From Falciphora oryzae (taxonomy: Eukaryota; Ascomycota; Sordariomycetes; Magnaporthales; Magnaporthaceae), in assembly GCA_000733355.1 (NCBI GenBank), contig JNVV01000034.1:333663-397662 (forward strand): 64,000 bases of DNA, read 5' to 3'. The notes below the pieces were generated by a model. That model was not told the DNA's origin, made no database searches, and saw only the letters and a list, made by a program, of their open reading frames with translations. Position 1 is the first letter of the stretch. Each line of letters begins with the position of its first letter. A program made the position numbers and the translations under genes. This document shows positions 53,335 through 64,000 of the stretch, piece after piece.

Positions 53335-55189
53335 CTCGGCTGGGCTCAAGTCATGTTTTGGGTTGATAGTGTGGAGGAGGGAACACTTTACTGGTCGAAT
53401 GTTGCTTGATGTGTGGTAGGATAGGACGCTTCTGTGCATTCAACGATTGATAGAGGTTTCTTCGTCATGTTATATAATTGCTACTTTCCTCTAGGAACAG
53501 CCATGTGATAAGGCTATGTGTCTCGCCCGTAACTGGCTCCTCGACCCTTTTTGTCTGTTGCAGACCTGCAGGATGCAAATCTTAGTAGTACATCGGTAGC
53601 TAATAGGGAAGGAACGAATATCCAGAGCCGCTAGAAAATGGCAAGCAAAGGGGCGCAGGTGTGCATTGGCTGATAATCAGGTTCTTTTTCCTTCTTTTCT
53701 CGTTTCTTTTTTTTTTTTTTTTGGTCATTGTTTGCCGCCACGTTCCCGTTGGAAAGATAGCTAAGCAGGTAGGTAGGAGGGTATGCGCAACCAACCCGGG
53801 ATGACGTCGAAATCACATGGTCCATTGGAATCCGTCGATCCGCCGAAGGGCAGGCGGGACCGCCGGCGAGGTGCATCGAACCAGCGTCCCGGAAATGCGC
53901 GCCGGGCCAAAGAGGAGAGGGGAAAAAAAAAGAGGTATCGAGTGCAACGGCGATCGGTATGCCGTCAGGCGCAGACAGCAGGTGTTGTTTGGCTGGCTGT
54001 GCACGTAGCATGTGGGAGGGTAGTAATGCAAGGCACACACACAGAGGCCCCCCTTCCCAGCAAACGGCTGGCTGGGCATGTCCAGGTCTCCGCGGGGCGG
54101 TAGACGAAGCCGGACGGGAACCCGTTCGTCTCCAGAACCTGGAATGCGGGCGCCTGATTTCTCTTATGGGAGGGGGGTTTTGGTGGTGGATGGCTTGCTG
54201 CGGTGGATATGGATGGCTCTTGGCTCTGCTCTCTAGCATTTTCAGCAGCTGTGGCCAATCGTAACGCGAGAAAGTGTGCACCGTGCAGATGAACAAGCAT
54301 GTCACAGGGGCCTGTAGCGAGCAGCGAGCACCAATAGCCCCCGTCGATCCTGCCGTAGCTCTGCAGTGTCCTGTGCTGGATGCGCTCGCTACGCCGCGGT
54401 CGGTGCCGGATTGGGCATTCATGCAGACAAAAGTGGGGACCCGGTCTGCTAGGAAAGGCGGGGCAAGGCCGCTGCCCAGGTATCCACGTCGGCCAAGGCT
54501 GTGGTTGGCAACGGGGCACCCACGCAGTCGTCAGCCCCTCCCCCACACGGATCAGCAATCCTACCCCTGTCATTTCCTTCAAAAGCACAACCTGGCGATT
54601 TCAATCGACCATATCTCAAGCAAAACAGCTGATTCCACGAAAAAGAAAACTTCATTATAAATTCAGACTGCAGCTTTCCTAACGGTTTTATTTTTGTTGT
54701 ATTTGGATTTTGTTTCCTTGTGTTGGCTGCAACTGAATTGGATGGAATTTTTCGCAGTCTCGTTTTTTTTCCGGCCGACGTGGCCCTCCTCGTTTGCCAG
54801 ACTGCCGCTGGCTGAAAGTTGCGAGCAAACGTTGTTTGGAGGCTGAGCTAACGCCACCAGCTCGAGATCGACTCTACCCCCACGACGTAGCGCCGTTTTC
54901 GGTATGGTGTGCAGGCCCTTACGCATGCCAACCAAGAGTGAGCACCTTGCAAATCCAGGTGATGTTCTCAGCGCCAAGGGATTGGTCGTCGTCTCCCACC
55001 GATCAGGGGGGTGGACGGGGGGACGGCGTGGCACTCAGCGGATATAAACCCGGTAGCTCCCATTCTCAACGAAAACGCGGCATGCTTCCTTGGCTTCTCC
55101 CATCCGTCGAGATCCCAACTGTGGTCTTCATTGTATTTCGCTAGCAAGCGCCTCCCCGACAGACGACAGGCCGCCGCCCGCGTATCGAC
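53335..55189. other. Intergenic, 1.85 kb
   Basis: Contains a T tract of about 20 nt (53706-53722) and several moderately long frames without family features. A TTATATAA word near 53470 lies upstream of the secreted-protein start on its strand and may be its TATA box. No gene was recognised. Confidence 0.4.
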
Positions 55190-56517
55190 ATGGCCCCACT
55201 CAACACAAACCCAGGTGGACACGACCGTGAGAAAGAACATGACGGCCATCATCTTGCCAACCATATTTCCCGCCGGGATAAGTATGCGATCTCGGAGCAT
55301 CGATGTGGTTTTGGATGGAACAGCGGCTGACTCGCTTTTGCTTAGCGGGAAAGAGCTCGAGTTGATCCCGCTGGAGAAAGTCTCGAAGACGACGTCTCAG
55401 ACCTTGGGCCCCGCTTCGGGGAGCGCTACCGATGCCACGAGCGGTGGCCACGCTGCCACGACCAAAACCCCCGAGACTAACGGCGAGAGATCGGCTGCCA
55501 CCGCGGCAGGCCCAAGCACCGCGACGGATGATTCGATGAGCGAGTACTCAGCCACCACAGTTGACGAGGGGCACGACGGAAGCTCAAACGCATACGACAC
55601 AACGGTCACATCCACTACCTTCACTTCAGCTCCCCGGTCTGAAGCTGGCGCTCTAGATCAGCACGCACCCCAAGAGGAGCAAGAGAGTGAGGAGGAGCTG
55701 CCCACTCGGGACCCACGCTCTGTGGTCTGGCCCGTCGCATACGGTGCATCGCCCACCCCCGACGCCAAGTCTGCTGCCATTAACGTAAGTACCCTCCAAG
55801 ACCACGTCAAACAGCGTTAGTCCTGACGTGGAGTAGTTCGAGAAAAACACGCCCCTGGCTAAGCGGCGGGAGCTGCTGGAGTGTTTTGAAGCGGTCGACC
55901 GCCAGCTTCCCGCTGCTGCCCCTACCCAACTTCAAGGCGACCACCGCCCTCATCGCCGTATCGCAGCGCTTGGTGCCAACACCGATGAAGAGGATGGCCT
56001 AGACAACCTAGGTAAAGCAACGCCTGCTGCTCCGGCCGCAGAGCAATATCGCAATCACCACATGGCAGAGCCTGCTGCTCCGGCCGGGGGGCGAGGTGGC
56101 GCCCTGCGTACGGCGGGGCCTTCTCCCGTGCCTGCCCCGGCTGTCCTGGCTGGACAGCTGGCCGTCCAGGACTCCGCAAGTGCCTTCCCGGTCGTGGAGC
56201 AGGACGACGCTCCGTCCATGGCGGAGGGCCCTAGGGCGAACGCCCCGGCCGGACGACGGGCCGGCCGCGGTAACGGGGCCAAAGCCAGATTCTTGGCCAT
56301 GTGGCGTGCCATATCCGTCGGAGACTTCTTGCGCAAGGCCATCATCTACGTGGGCGTCCCTGCATCTGTGGGAGCCGCCGTCGCTCTGGCTGTGATCGAA
56401 AGAAGCCCGATAGCCGGCTTCGCTGTAGCGAGCGGAGCCGTCGCCCTGCAAACCCTGGTACTTACCCTCAGCAAACCCCACGCACCCCCCAACGCCGACA
56501 ACGCCAATGCTGTCTAG
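55190..56517 (+). CDS. Hypothetical low-complexity protein with C-terminal membrane helices
   Basis: Three inferred exons, join(55190..55281, 55346..55784, 55837..56517), 403 residues. The start MAPLNTNPGGHDREK was chosen because it opens a frame that splices cleanly (donor GTATGC, CTGAC branch, TTAG acceptor) into the main frame. Starts at 55239 or 55284 inside the longer unspliced frame are alternatives. The middle is Ser/Thr/Ala- and acid-rich, probably disordered. The last 70 residues contain two hydrophobic helices (KAIIYVGVPASVGAAVALAVI and GFAVASGAVALQTLVLTL). No family was recognised. It borders a stretch of gene relics. Confidence 0.6.
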
Positions 56518-56794
56518 GGCATCGCCTGTGGGAACGGCTGTTTGATCATGGCTATTCGTTCCCCATTGATCAAGCACGATACCAGGATGAAGTTGGCTAC
56601 GTTACAGAGGGCTGGTACTACCTGTAGATATATGGGCTAGACTTACACGAAAGGCACGCTGCCACGGAACAGGTGGAATAGGAATTTCGAATAGGCACAT
56701 GTCCTCTGACGTTCTATTAGTCCTGTCTGCATATCAGACTTCCATTGTGAGGAGATGCTTACCACAATGACGTGGACCCTCACCACCTCGCGGA

Positions 56795-57480
56795 TTGCTG
56801 GAAAGTTGCCCGTCGAAGCAGGGAGTGATTATTAGCTGCCTCGCCGACCGCATGGGTCTTGGGAAGACGGTGGAGGCGACGGCCACGCACGTCGCGTCCA
56901 CGCTACTCCTTGAGGCGTTCCGGGACGGGCCAACCCAGTCGGCCACCTCCCGACGAGCGGAGGCATCGTGTGCCCGTGCGAGTCAAGCAGCCCGTCAACG
57001 CGTTCATCAGCAGCCCAGCCACAGGGCCCGCAGCATGGGCCACCACAATTTTTTCGGAACCCGCATCGTGGCGCTCGAGAAGATGGCCATCGAGGCCCGT
57101 GACTGTGGCCGGCGGCCGGCCGGGCTGCGTGACGCCCTTCGACTGTACAGCTTGCGACCGCCATTTCAGCAGCGATGCTGCTCTGCAGCAACACCTACTG
57201 GACTCGCCCGCGCATGCTCCATCATTTGACTGCGAGACTTGCGATCGGGCTTTCAGCAGCGAAGGAGCCCTAGAGCGGCACGTTCGGGACTCGCCCGCGC
57301 ATGCTCCGTCGTTTGACCGCGAGACCCACGATCGGTCCTTCGGCAGCGAGGAGGCGCCGGCGCAGCACATACGGGACTCGTCCGCGCATGCTCCGTCATT
57401 CGACTGCGAGACTCGCGATCGCTTTCAGTAGCGAAGAAGCCCTGCAGCAGCACCCAAGTAACTCCCGAATTCACCAACGG
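56795..57480 (+). pseudogene. SNF2-helicase scrap followed by decaying tandem C2H2 zinc-finger array
   Basis: Near 56838 the sequence reads LADRMGLGKTVEA, the SNF2 helicase Walker A region (usual ADEMGLGKT). A possible continuation (IVCPCESSSPVNAFI) lies in another frame. From 57138 four 29-residue repeats follow in one frame, of type FDCxxCDRxFSSxxALxxH. Repeat 3 has lost its Cys pair (FDRETHDR), and repeat 4 is cut by a 2-nt deletion near 57421 that creates a stop; its second half continues in the next frame. Helicase and zinc-finger parts may be two relics or one fusion; neither can make a working protein. Confidence 0.7.
57138..57480 (+). repeat. Four 87-bp tandem repeats encoding C2H2-like fingers
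   Basis: Units start at 57138, 57225, 57312 and 57399. The spacer DSPAHAPS recurs. Conservation falls from unit 1 to unit 4. Confidence 0.78.
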
Positions 57481-58633
57481 ACCTCCTAAAACCCGGGCTC
57501 TGTCGGCAGTCAAGATTATACCCCGGAGAACGCTGCTCGATCCGGTCCCAATTCCGCCGACGATAGAGAGGCGGCAGCCTGAACCGCCTACCCCTTACGC
57601 GTCTCCAATCATCCATCGAGACGAGAGAACAACGGAAGCTGCTGCAGCACGTACCCGCGGTGGACCCACCTCCGATGAGGATGGCAGCGGAGGGTTAGCA
57701 ACAAGAGGGCCACTTCGATAACCGTCGTTTTTCGGCCTGCCGCCAATCTCGGAAGCGGGGTGGATTGAATTTCGGGTTGCACCTCCAGCAGTCCTTTCCA
57801 GCTTATCACGTCTCTACATGGTCCACGTATCAGATTCCAACTCCGTTTGAAAATTCTACTCTTCCTTCCCTGACGGACCTATCGGTCTCGAGCCACTGCA
57901 GGTCCGCCACCCGGGCGTCCCTTCCAAGGCGGATTGCTGGTGCTGACGCGAAGCCCGCAGGTCATCTCGCCAGGCTCACAGCCGGCGGAACCGGAGAGCG
58001 TCGGCCACCAAAGAGGCGTCCTCGCCGGCGTGATTGACAGCAGCCCGGATTCGAGGTAGGTCTGGATCATGGGCGACATCGGGGGCCGCATACCAACGTG
58101 CAAACAGCCATGTCCTGTCCGCGCCTCAAGCCCGGCCGCCATGCGCAACCGCCCGATGGTCTTGCAGACGCAGAGGCGGACCAGCCTGTCCGGCAGGCCG
58201 CGGCCGAGGACGACGGCGTCCCGCGTCTCTGCCCAGATCAACAAAACCTTCGTGTTGGTCCGAGGAGGCCCGCCTCCAGGTGCCTTGTCCCACGCAATCG
58301 TAACGGACGACCAGATCGCGGAACTGCAATAGGCTCTTGCGGAAGCCCAGAATCGGGCCTCGGAGGAGCAACACCGACGCAAAGAGGAATGTGCACCGTG
58401 GTGAGGATATCTGTGAAGCCGCGAAACAAGGGCACCAAGCCAGCGAATTGCTCGGGCGCTCCAGCGCCTCTGAGCCCTGCACCCTCTGGTGGACTAACAA
58501 ACGATACGATGTAAAGCCATAGCTGCATGGCTGAAGGCAATACGACCTGGGGGCTATAAAAGGGGAATCCCACCTCTACCCTCTACACGGTTATCCCGCC
58601 TACCTACCGGCAGCTAAACCAACCACGACACAC
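57481..58633. other. Intergenic, with an orphan TATA box
   Basis: About 1.15 kb without supportable genes. A consensus TATAAAA lies at 58555-58561 on the plus strand, but no plus-strand gene follows; only the tail of the minus-strand relic at 58634 is found. Confidence 0.4.
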
Positions 58634-59803
58634 TCAGTACGTGGTGCTGGGCCCAGTCACCGTTGCCGTGTACGAGACCTCAAAGGCAGCGCTGCCCTCG
58701 CCCTGCTCGCCCTGGGCAGCCCACATGGGCTTGGTGTCACGGACCCATTCGCCGTTCTCGTCGAGGAGCGGCTGCCCGTTGTAGCGCCAGTAGAACGAGC
58801 CGTCGTTGACACCGACCTCACGGTCGAAGAACCCGCTGGCCTCCTCGCTCTGGGGTGCTCGTGGCTGAGCCTGCCATACCCGCGGGAGAAGACAGGCCGC
58901 CCCGTGTAGAGCTCGCGGTGCTTCGGCACGTAGCCGTTGATGGAGTGCTTGACCTCGACGAGACCCTGGCAGCGGCGGAAGCCCTGGACGAGCAGGCGGT
59001 GGAGGGCGTAGCGCAGCGCGCAGCCGCCCTCGGCGTTGTCCCGCGGCAGGACCCAGCAGTCGACCTTGCAGTTCTTATTAACGATATCATCGGGCTCGTT
59101 AGCGCGGAACTGCAGCAGCAGCAGCGTTTCGCCGTCGAAGCAGAAGAGCCGGGGGATTTGCACTTGGCGGCGTATCTGGGTTCCCAGGTCTTGCTCGTTA
59201 GGCAACATCCTGCAGGAGGGGTGGGGGATGAGTAGGCAGTGGGAGCCGGTTGGTATGGTACGAACCCTCGAAGCTCTCGCGAGAGAAGGACCTGGGGGTT
59301 CTTGAGACGGCCCGTCTGCCACTCAACGGGGATAATGAGGTTCATCTTGAACTCTCCGATCGCGAGCGGGCATCTGTCCCTGTCCCCCAGCGAGTAGGTG
59401 ATGTCGACCACTTCCGAGATGGGCTCGTTAGTGCGCGGCTTAGCCTCGCAAGTCTGTAGTACCGCAGGAGTGTCGTTCCACGCGGCCAGGACGACGTTAG
59501 AAGCCTCTGAGTGGAACCATAACGCTATATCAGACTCGGTCTCGAAGCGGTAGCGCCGCCGGTTGGGCCGCGAGCCGCGCGCGTCTAGCCTCAGCTGGTC
59601 GTCGGCGAAGGGGGGAGCATGGCGTCGTCCCAGTTGGCGACGGTCATTGCTCCGCCAGTCTCACCGGGGACGACGCGGGTGTGCACGACCAGCTCGGTGA
59701 TGGGGTGATACTTCTTGGCACACGTCTTGTCCGTCGCCGTCTTGTAGCCCGTGAACTGGACGCAGTCGCTCGGGGCCTCCTGGAGGAGCTGACGGAACGG
59801 CAC
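58634..59803 (-). pseudogene. Frameshifted gene of a fungal family of unknown function
   Basis: Conserved-looking segments lie in three frames. FRQLLQEAPSDCVQFTG, then ITELVVHTRVVPGETGG, runs into a frameshift at the C6 tract 59610-59615 (G6 on the plus strand). The next frame gives YRFETESDIALWFHSEA and LAIGEFKMNLIIPVEWQTGR. A probable intron lies at 59210-59265. The third segment has FCFDGETLLLLQFRA and VDCWVLPRD. A second frameshift near 58852-58855 leads to SGFFDREVGVNDGSFYW and the stop. The pattern recalls a lineage-expanded family in Sordariomycetes, often near kinase-like genes; no function is known. Both shifts fall in short C/G runs, so sequencing error is an alternative to decay. 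Confidence 0.65.
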
Positions 59804-60061
59804 CGGGGCTCATCGCTGATGAACAGGGGTCGCGGACCGCATTAGGCCAGAAGCGCGACACTTACGTAATCCCCGGTGCCCGCTTGGGGCAATTCCCTGG
59901 CTTCGTCGAGATTCCCCTCCTTTTTTTCGTCAGCATCGTCGCGCGAGGCCGACACCGACAGCGACTCGAATATCGATGCACGCCGTGGCGCTAATGCTAA
60001 GGAGGCCTATTTCGTCAGTCACCTCCGCCGCTGGCTGGCTTCTCGTGCTAACATTTGTCCC

Positions 60062-60797
60062 TCAACAGAGTTTTTGGCTGGGCACTCGCCGCGTTACAGC
60101 GGTTGGGAAGCTGTGCAGCCATCACCTGAACGTGGTCTTCCTACGTGTGTTACCCGGCACGCTCGGCCGGCTCTTCGATCACCTGCTTCATCTCCTCCCC
60201 GCAGCGTGGAGAGAGGGCCTCGTGTCCCGGTTGCCCGAATGGTTCCTGCCCGACCACATCATCATGAAGAGGGAGAAACCCGGCTGGGTTGGGGCTTTCG
60301 ATACCGAGAGGGACCTCTACGCGATCTTGGCCCCGCTGCAGGGACGCGTCGTGCCCAAGCTGTCGGCCAGATCGAGTGCCCGGGACGGACGGGTTCAGGA
60401 GGCGAGCGCTCATCATGTCGGACATCGGCGGCATTCCGCTAGGTGAACCCGAGGTGGGCTCGCTGCCCCTCGACCGCGTCGAGGAAATTTTGAAGGACGC
60501 GTTCCAGGCCCTCGCCGACGCCGGGGTCGGACAAGGCGACCCAAAGCTGGACAACATGCATGTGGTGGGCGACAAGATCATGCTCATCGACTTCGATAAG
60601 GCGTACCGGATAGAGGACGGAGATACAGAGGTCCCGGTGGATGGTGCCGTCGATTTCTCTCTCTCCGCATGTACAAGAACGTCCACGAGCGCTGGCTTCC
60701 TTCCCTCGGCTCTTCATTCCGTCTGCAACTATTGCAACAAAGGCTCATGATTCAAGCAGCCACATTAAACGTTGCCTCACATGTCGCCACATCCTAA
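60062..60797 (+). pseudogene. Protein-kinase-like gene, frameshifted
   Basis: The first frame reads LPEWFLPDHIIMKREKPGW with AFDTERDLYAILAPLQGRVVPKL, resembling the N-lobe of a divergent fungal kinase. Within 30 nt the frame shifts twice (near 60360 and 60385). The next frame gives ALIMSDIGGIPLGEPE, GDPKLDNMHVVGDK as catalytic loop and MLIDFDKAYR in the DFG position. A third shift near 60655 leads to MYKNVHERWLPSLGSSF. Three shifts argue for true decay rather than error. The catalytic-loop His-Arg-Asp is already altered (GQGDPKLDN). Divergent from the broken gene at 58634. Confidence 0.65.
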
Positions 60798-61291
60798 CAA
60801 AGAAATGAGGCCGAGCAATACGAATCACTGTTTGCGGATACAGTGGTTAGCAACAGCATAGGGAAATAGCCAATCACAAAGAATGTAAATGAGATTGAGG
60901 AGGCATTGGTAAGCTCGAGGACAAGCTGAACCGAAGTATTGAATAGATCGAATAATGCTATCAGAAAATTGGTTTCGCTTGGTAAAAGTGAATGGTTGTG
61001 AGTCGATCATGTGATGGTCACGTGGCGGCCGCACTGTCGCCAAGGCAACCGCGTCCCATGGTGACGTTAGCTCTGGAGACTCTGCGACCGCTTTCAGCGC
61101 AATCGAAATTGGACAACCAGATTTTTGGGCAACGATGGGCTGTGGCGGTCAACCCGAACTCCGCCCGCCTCTTGCCAGCTCGCAAAAGCTCACGATGCAT
61201 TGCGACTTCAACTGACGACGACGACGACGACCGCCGCGAACGCACACCCAAGCGCTTTCTCCCCTCCTCCTCCTCCTCCTCTCCTCCAACG
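60798..61291. other. Intergenic upstream of membrane protein gene
   Basis: About 490 bp; the downstream gene's frame is open here but lacks family features. AT-rich between 60800 and 60980. Confidence 0.35.
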
Positions 61292-62143
61292 ATGAGGCGC
61301 CCGTTCGGCTACCGCGACGCCATCTCGGTGCTGCAGGTGGCGGCCTTCACCATCTACCTGGGCATCGCCTTCGTCGTGCTCTGCACGCGCCGCAGCGGCT
61401 GGTGGAGCCTCTTCGTGTTCTCGCTGCTGCGCCTGGTCGGCGCGGCGCTGATGCTCGCCACCTTTGAGCGCAACTCGCGCGACGTCTGGGCCGGCGTGCT
61501 CGTGTGCGAGTCGCTCTGCATCGCCCAGATGACGGTCCTGCTCAAGACGCTGCTGGCCCGCCTCAACCGCTTCGCCCTCGTCATACCCTCCTGGGGCTTC
61601 GTGCTGCCCGAGGCGCTCGCCTTTGGCGGCATCGGCCTCGCCACCGCGGGGTTCGTCTACGCCGAGGACTGGCCCGACCCGCTCGCGCCCAACCCCATCG
61701 CCCAGTCCGCCGTCGTCTTCTTCACGGCGCTCTACCTCTACACTGTCGGCCTGTTCGTCCGCCTCTGGGTCGCGCGCAACGACCGCGTGCCCGCCGAGGA
61801 GCGGCCGGCGCTGCTGTGCTTTGCCATCCTGATGCCCTTCATGCTGGCGCGCATCTCGTACTCGCTCGTCTTCGTCACCACGGGCGACGAGCGCTTCAAC
61901 GCCGTCCTCGGCGACCCCACCGTCTACCTGTTCCTGGTCGCCGCCAACGAGGTCGGCATGGTCGCCGGGTGGTCGACGACGACGCTCAGGCTGGGAAAGC
62001 TGCCGGTCAAGATGAACGCTTATGGTCTTCGGCTGCCGGACATCCGACTGAACCGTCCCGAGGAGCGCGACATACCACCATCGCCTGATTTGCCAAGCCA
62101 AGAAAACATGGCCCACAAAGGGGCGGGAGGAGACAAGGCTTAA
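61292..62143 (+). CDS. Multi-pass integral membrane protein (DUF7702-like)
   Basis: Intronless, 283 residues, starting MRRPFGYRDAISVLQ. About seven hydrophobic segments are spread over residues 10-240 (such as AAFTIYLGIAFVVL, WWSLFVFSLLRLVGAALML and VFFTALYLYTVGLFVRLWV), followed by a hydrophilic tail. The pattern resembles the fungal DUF7702 seven-helix family, whose function is unknown. The open frame extends 100 codons upstream, but that part is basic and low complexity, so the internal ATG before the first helix was chosen. Confidence 0.75.
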   Translation: MRRPFGYRDAISVLQVAAFTIYLGIAFVVLCTRRSGWWSLFVFSLLRLVGAALMLATFERNSRDVWAGVLVCESLCIAQMTVLLKTLLARLNRFALVIPSWGFVLPEALAFGGIGLATAGFVYAEDWPDPLAPNPIAQSAVVFFTALYLYTVGLFVRLWVARNDRVPAEERPALLCFAILMPFMLARISYSLVFVTTGDERFNAVLGDPTVYLFLVAANEVGMVAGWSTTTLRLGKLPVKMNAYGLRLPDIRLNRPEERDIPPSPDLPSQENMAHKGAGGDKA

Positions 62144-62358
62144 AATTAATGAGGAATGGCCAATGCGACCTTGATGACTGTACATAAATACCAAACTAAA
62201 TAATTATTAATCACACGATCCGAATGAGCAAAAGAAACGTGCTGCAAAAATGAGATGAATGGCATGGGACGACGGTTGCAAGGTGAAGCGCAAAGCAAAA
62301 GAGTGAATGCTATGGACAAAGGGGTTGCTGAACACATGGTTCGGCTTTCTGTGCAAAT

Positions 62359-62455
62359 TGCCCACTGTCAGAATCGAACTGACGATCTTATCATATCGCA
62401 TAGAAATCCAGTGGATGTCTACTAGTGATACGCTTTACCACTAAGCCAAGCGGGC
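62359..62455 (-). tRNA. tRNA-Thr (AGT), with 25-nt intron
   Basis: The exons are identical to the tRNA at 26905: acceptor GCCCGCT/AGTGGGC, D arm GCTT/AAGC, anticodon stem TATCA/TGATA, anticodon AGT and T arm GTCAG/CTGAC. Exons are 62420..62455 and 62359..62394. The intron 62395-62419 differs in length and sequence from the other copy. Confidence 0.93.
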
Positions 62456-63227
62456 TGTTTGTTTATTGGATGCTGTAGGCCGTCGCAGCGGCGACTCAAG
62501 ATGGACTCCGCCAGCTGGGATCGCACCCTCGGCAGCAGCCGCTGGGTCGCACGAACGAGGAACCAACCGTCCACGAGAGAGAGACACGACATGGAAATTC
62601 TCTAGAGGTGGGTATTACGTCGTGATTTTACCGCTGAGCTTGACAGGCTTTGCGAGCTGTTCCGGATCGCTGACACTTGGAAGAAATCACGCGCCCATTT
62701 TCCGATGGCGATCGGTCTGCAAACATCTCATCGGGGCTGGCGACCGGCGCCCTTTGAGCTTACCCAGGCCGTGTGGATAATTGACGCTGGTCGCAAGGGC
62801 GGGGCGCCGATACGAGGCGAGGGTATTGGGCGTCGCGGTGACGAGGGAAAACATGACATAATCACCATGAGGTTCACCAGAAAACGAAGCATGCAGTCGA
62901 CGGAGGAAGAGATTAACAGGGTGCCGATGTGGGTTGGCCGTCTATGGGGCACGGCCAACAAATGCTTCCGTCGTTGAGGAAGGCGGAGAACAGTTGCGCC
63001 TGTGCGTTAGGCAGAGTTGAATCCAAAAGGGGTTGGTCTCGTTTTAGTATAGACAGGTGAAGAAGATAATGACGCGGTGCGAATCCTGGGGAACCACCAG
63101 AACCCTTTGATACAACAAACGTTCCTCCGATATCCAAACACACCATTATAGCCGGGTATCAACAACAATAACATGGAAGCAACACACACATCATAAACAG
63201 CACGCTCGGGCCGCCTTGACGCCTGGT
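62456..63227. other. Intergenic
   Basis: About 770 bp upstream of the tRNA on its strand and downstream of the acid phosphatase stop. Nothing was recognised. Confidence 0.35.
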
Positions 63228-63949
63228 TTAGGGCAGGCAGGAGAAGAAGTCGCCAAGCTTGTCGAGCACGGCCTGCTGCTTGTCGGGGGCGGCCGTGGTC
63301 TTGTCGTTGGAGTCGGCGACGCTGACCGAGATGATGCAGTCTTTGCGGAACATGATCTCGAACTCGGACGGCATCTTCTTGCGGCCGCACGTGTGGGCGT
63401 CGTCGCCCGAGAAGACGCCGAACGTGACGCGCGTCATGACCCACTTGAAGTCCGAGACCGACTTGCACCGCTCAGTCACGTCGGGGAAGTTGACGTTGAG
63501 GAAGGTCTGGGGCGGGAGGTAGGGCGTGCCCGTCTCGATGACCTTGTTGATCATGACCAGGGCCAGCTCCGAGTACATCTTGGCGCGGACCGAGGGCTCC
63601 GTGTCGTTGAACTTTTGCGGGCTGGTGCCCGACGCGCCCGAGAAGGCGAGGGCGGGGATGCCCTGCTTGACGGCTTCGACCGACGCGCCGACGGTGCCCG
63701 AGAAGGGGAGCTGCAGCCACCTGTTGCCGCCGACGTTGGGCCCGCACACGGCCAGCTCGGCCGTCTTGTTGTCGCCCCAGATCTGGGGGCCGAAGGTGTC
63801 GAGGCCGTACTTCATCGACGTCACGGGGAACGAGTTGACCCAGTTCAGGCGCGGGTTGTTCGGCTCGGAGCCGACGGGGCCCGAGTTGGCCGGGCACGAG
63901 TCGTACTGGCAGGGCGTCTTGCGGGGCCCGGGGGTCCTGTCGTGGGAGC
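63228..63949 (-). CDS. SurE-type acid phosphatase/5'-nucleotidase (5' part beyond window)
   Basis: 240 codons of the last exon or exons are visible, complement(63228..>63949), entered through a CCAG acceptor with a TTCTAAC branch site just upstream. The motifs GPQIWGDN, CGPNVGGNRW and FSGTVGASVEAVKQGIPALAFSG are the SurE signature blocks. Cys pairs (CQYDSCP, TERCKS, HTCGRK and FFSCLP) suggest a secreted fungal acid phosphatase. The N-terminal Asp-Asp metal site (NDDG) must lie in an exon to the right of the window. SurE enzymes are metal-dependent phosphatases acting on nucleotides and related esters. Confidence 0.85.
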
Positions 63950-64000
63950 CTGGCGGAATGGGAGAAGCACTGTTAGAAAACATTGTCTCTTCAAGGTTTG

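Noticed and set aside
61208..62194. Minus-strand frame of 328 codons
   Set aside because: It is antisense to the DUF7702-like gene, charged and compositionally biased, without any recognisable domain.

Overview
The window is nuclear DNA of a filamentous ascomycete (Pezizomycotina, most likely a Sordariomycete). The evidence is GC-rich genes with short 50-100 nt GT-AG introns carrying CTAAC or CTGAC branch points, tRNA genes with introns, an HET-domain relic, a fungal AIM24 gene, a GH11 xylanase and a pogo/Fot1-like MITE. No species is named. Exon joins were read by eye from splice signals, reading-frame continuity and family consensus. All family assignments come from motif recognition, not from a database search.

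1-20.0 kb is an oxidative tailoring cluster of eleven genes: a P450 cut by the left edge (-), a class I methyltransferase (+), an NmrA/AvfA-like NAD(P)-binding protein (+), an O-methyltransferase (+), a second P450 (-), a Baeyer-Villiger-type flavin monooxygenase (-), a norsolorinate-reductase-like aldo/keto reductase (+), a second AvfA-like protein (+), a GMC-fold protein lacking the usual catalytic histidine (-), a DUF1772 anthrone-oxygenase-like membrane protein (+) and a third P450 (+). This ensemble is what the sterigmatocystin, aflatoxin and dothistromin pathways use after the polyketide anthrone is made. No polyketide synthase, fatty-acid synthase pair or Zn2Cys6 regulator lies in the window, so the core probably sits beyond the left edge or elsewhere. 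The right border falls in the gene-free stretch 20.0-21.7 kb, before housekeeping genes.

21.7-40.99 kb is mostly ordinary: AIM24 (-), a kinesin-10-like motor (+), an intron-bearing tRNA-Thr (-), an F-box/acidic protein (+), a secreted bicupin oxalate decarboxylase-like enzyme (+), a phosphate-transporter-like gene lacking its N-terminal half (-), a DUF2278 plus lamin-tail-like protein (+), a coiled-coil protein (-), an AT-rich island with a 411-bp foldback MITE, and a cytochrome-c-peroxidase-type haem peroxidase (+).

41-53.4 kb is mixed: a decayed HET-domain gene (-), an SDR (-), an MFS drug:H+ antiporter-like transporter (-), a tRNA-Leu(AAG) with a 14-nt intron (+), a secreted GH11 xylanase (+) and a small secreted Cys-containing protein (-).

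55-60.8 kb is accessory: a low-complexity protein with C-terminal membrane helices, a SNF2-helicase scrap joined to a decaying tandem C2H2 zinc-finger array, and a divergent pair of frameshifted genes (a fungal family of unknown function and a kinase-like protein). 61.3-64 kb returns to a multi-pass membrane protein, a second intron-bearing tRNA-Thr and a SurE-type acid phosphatase running off the right edge.
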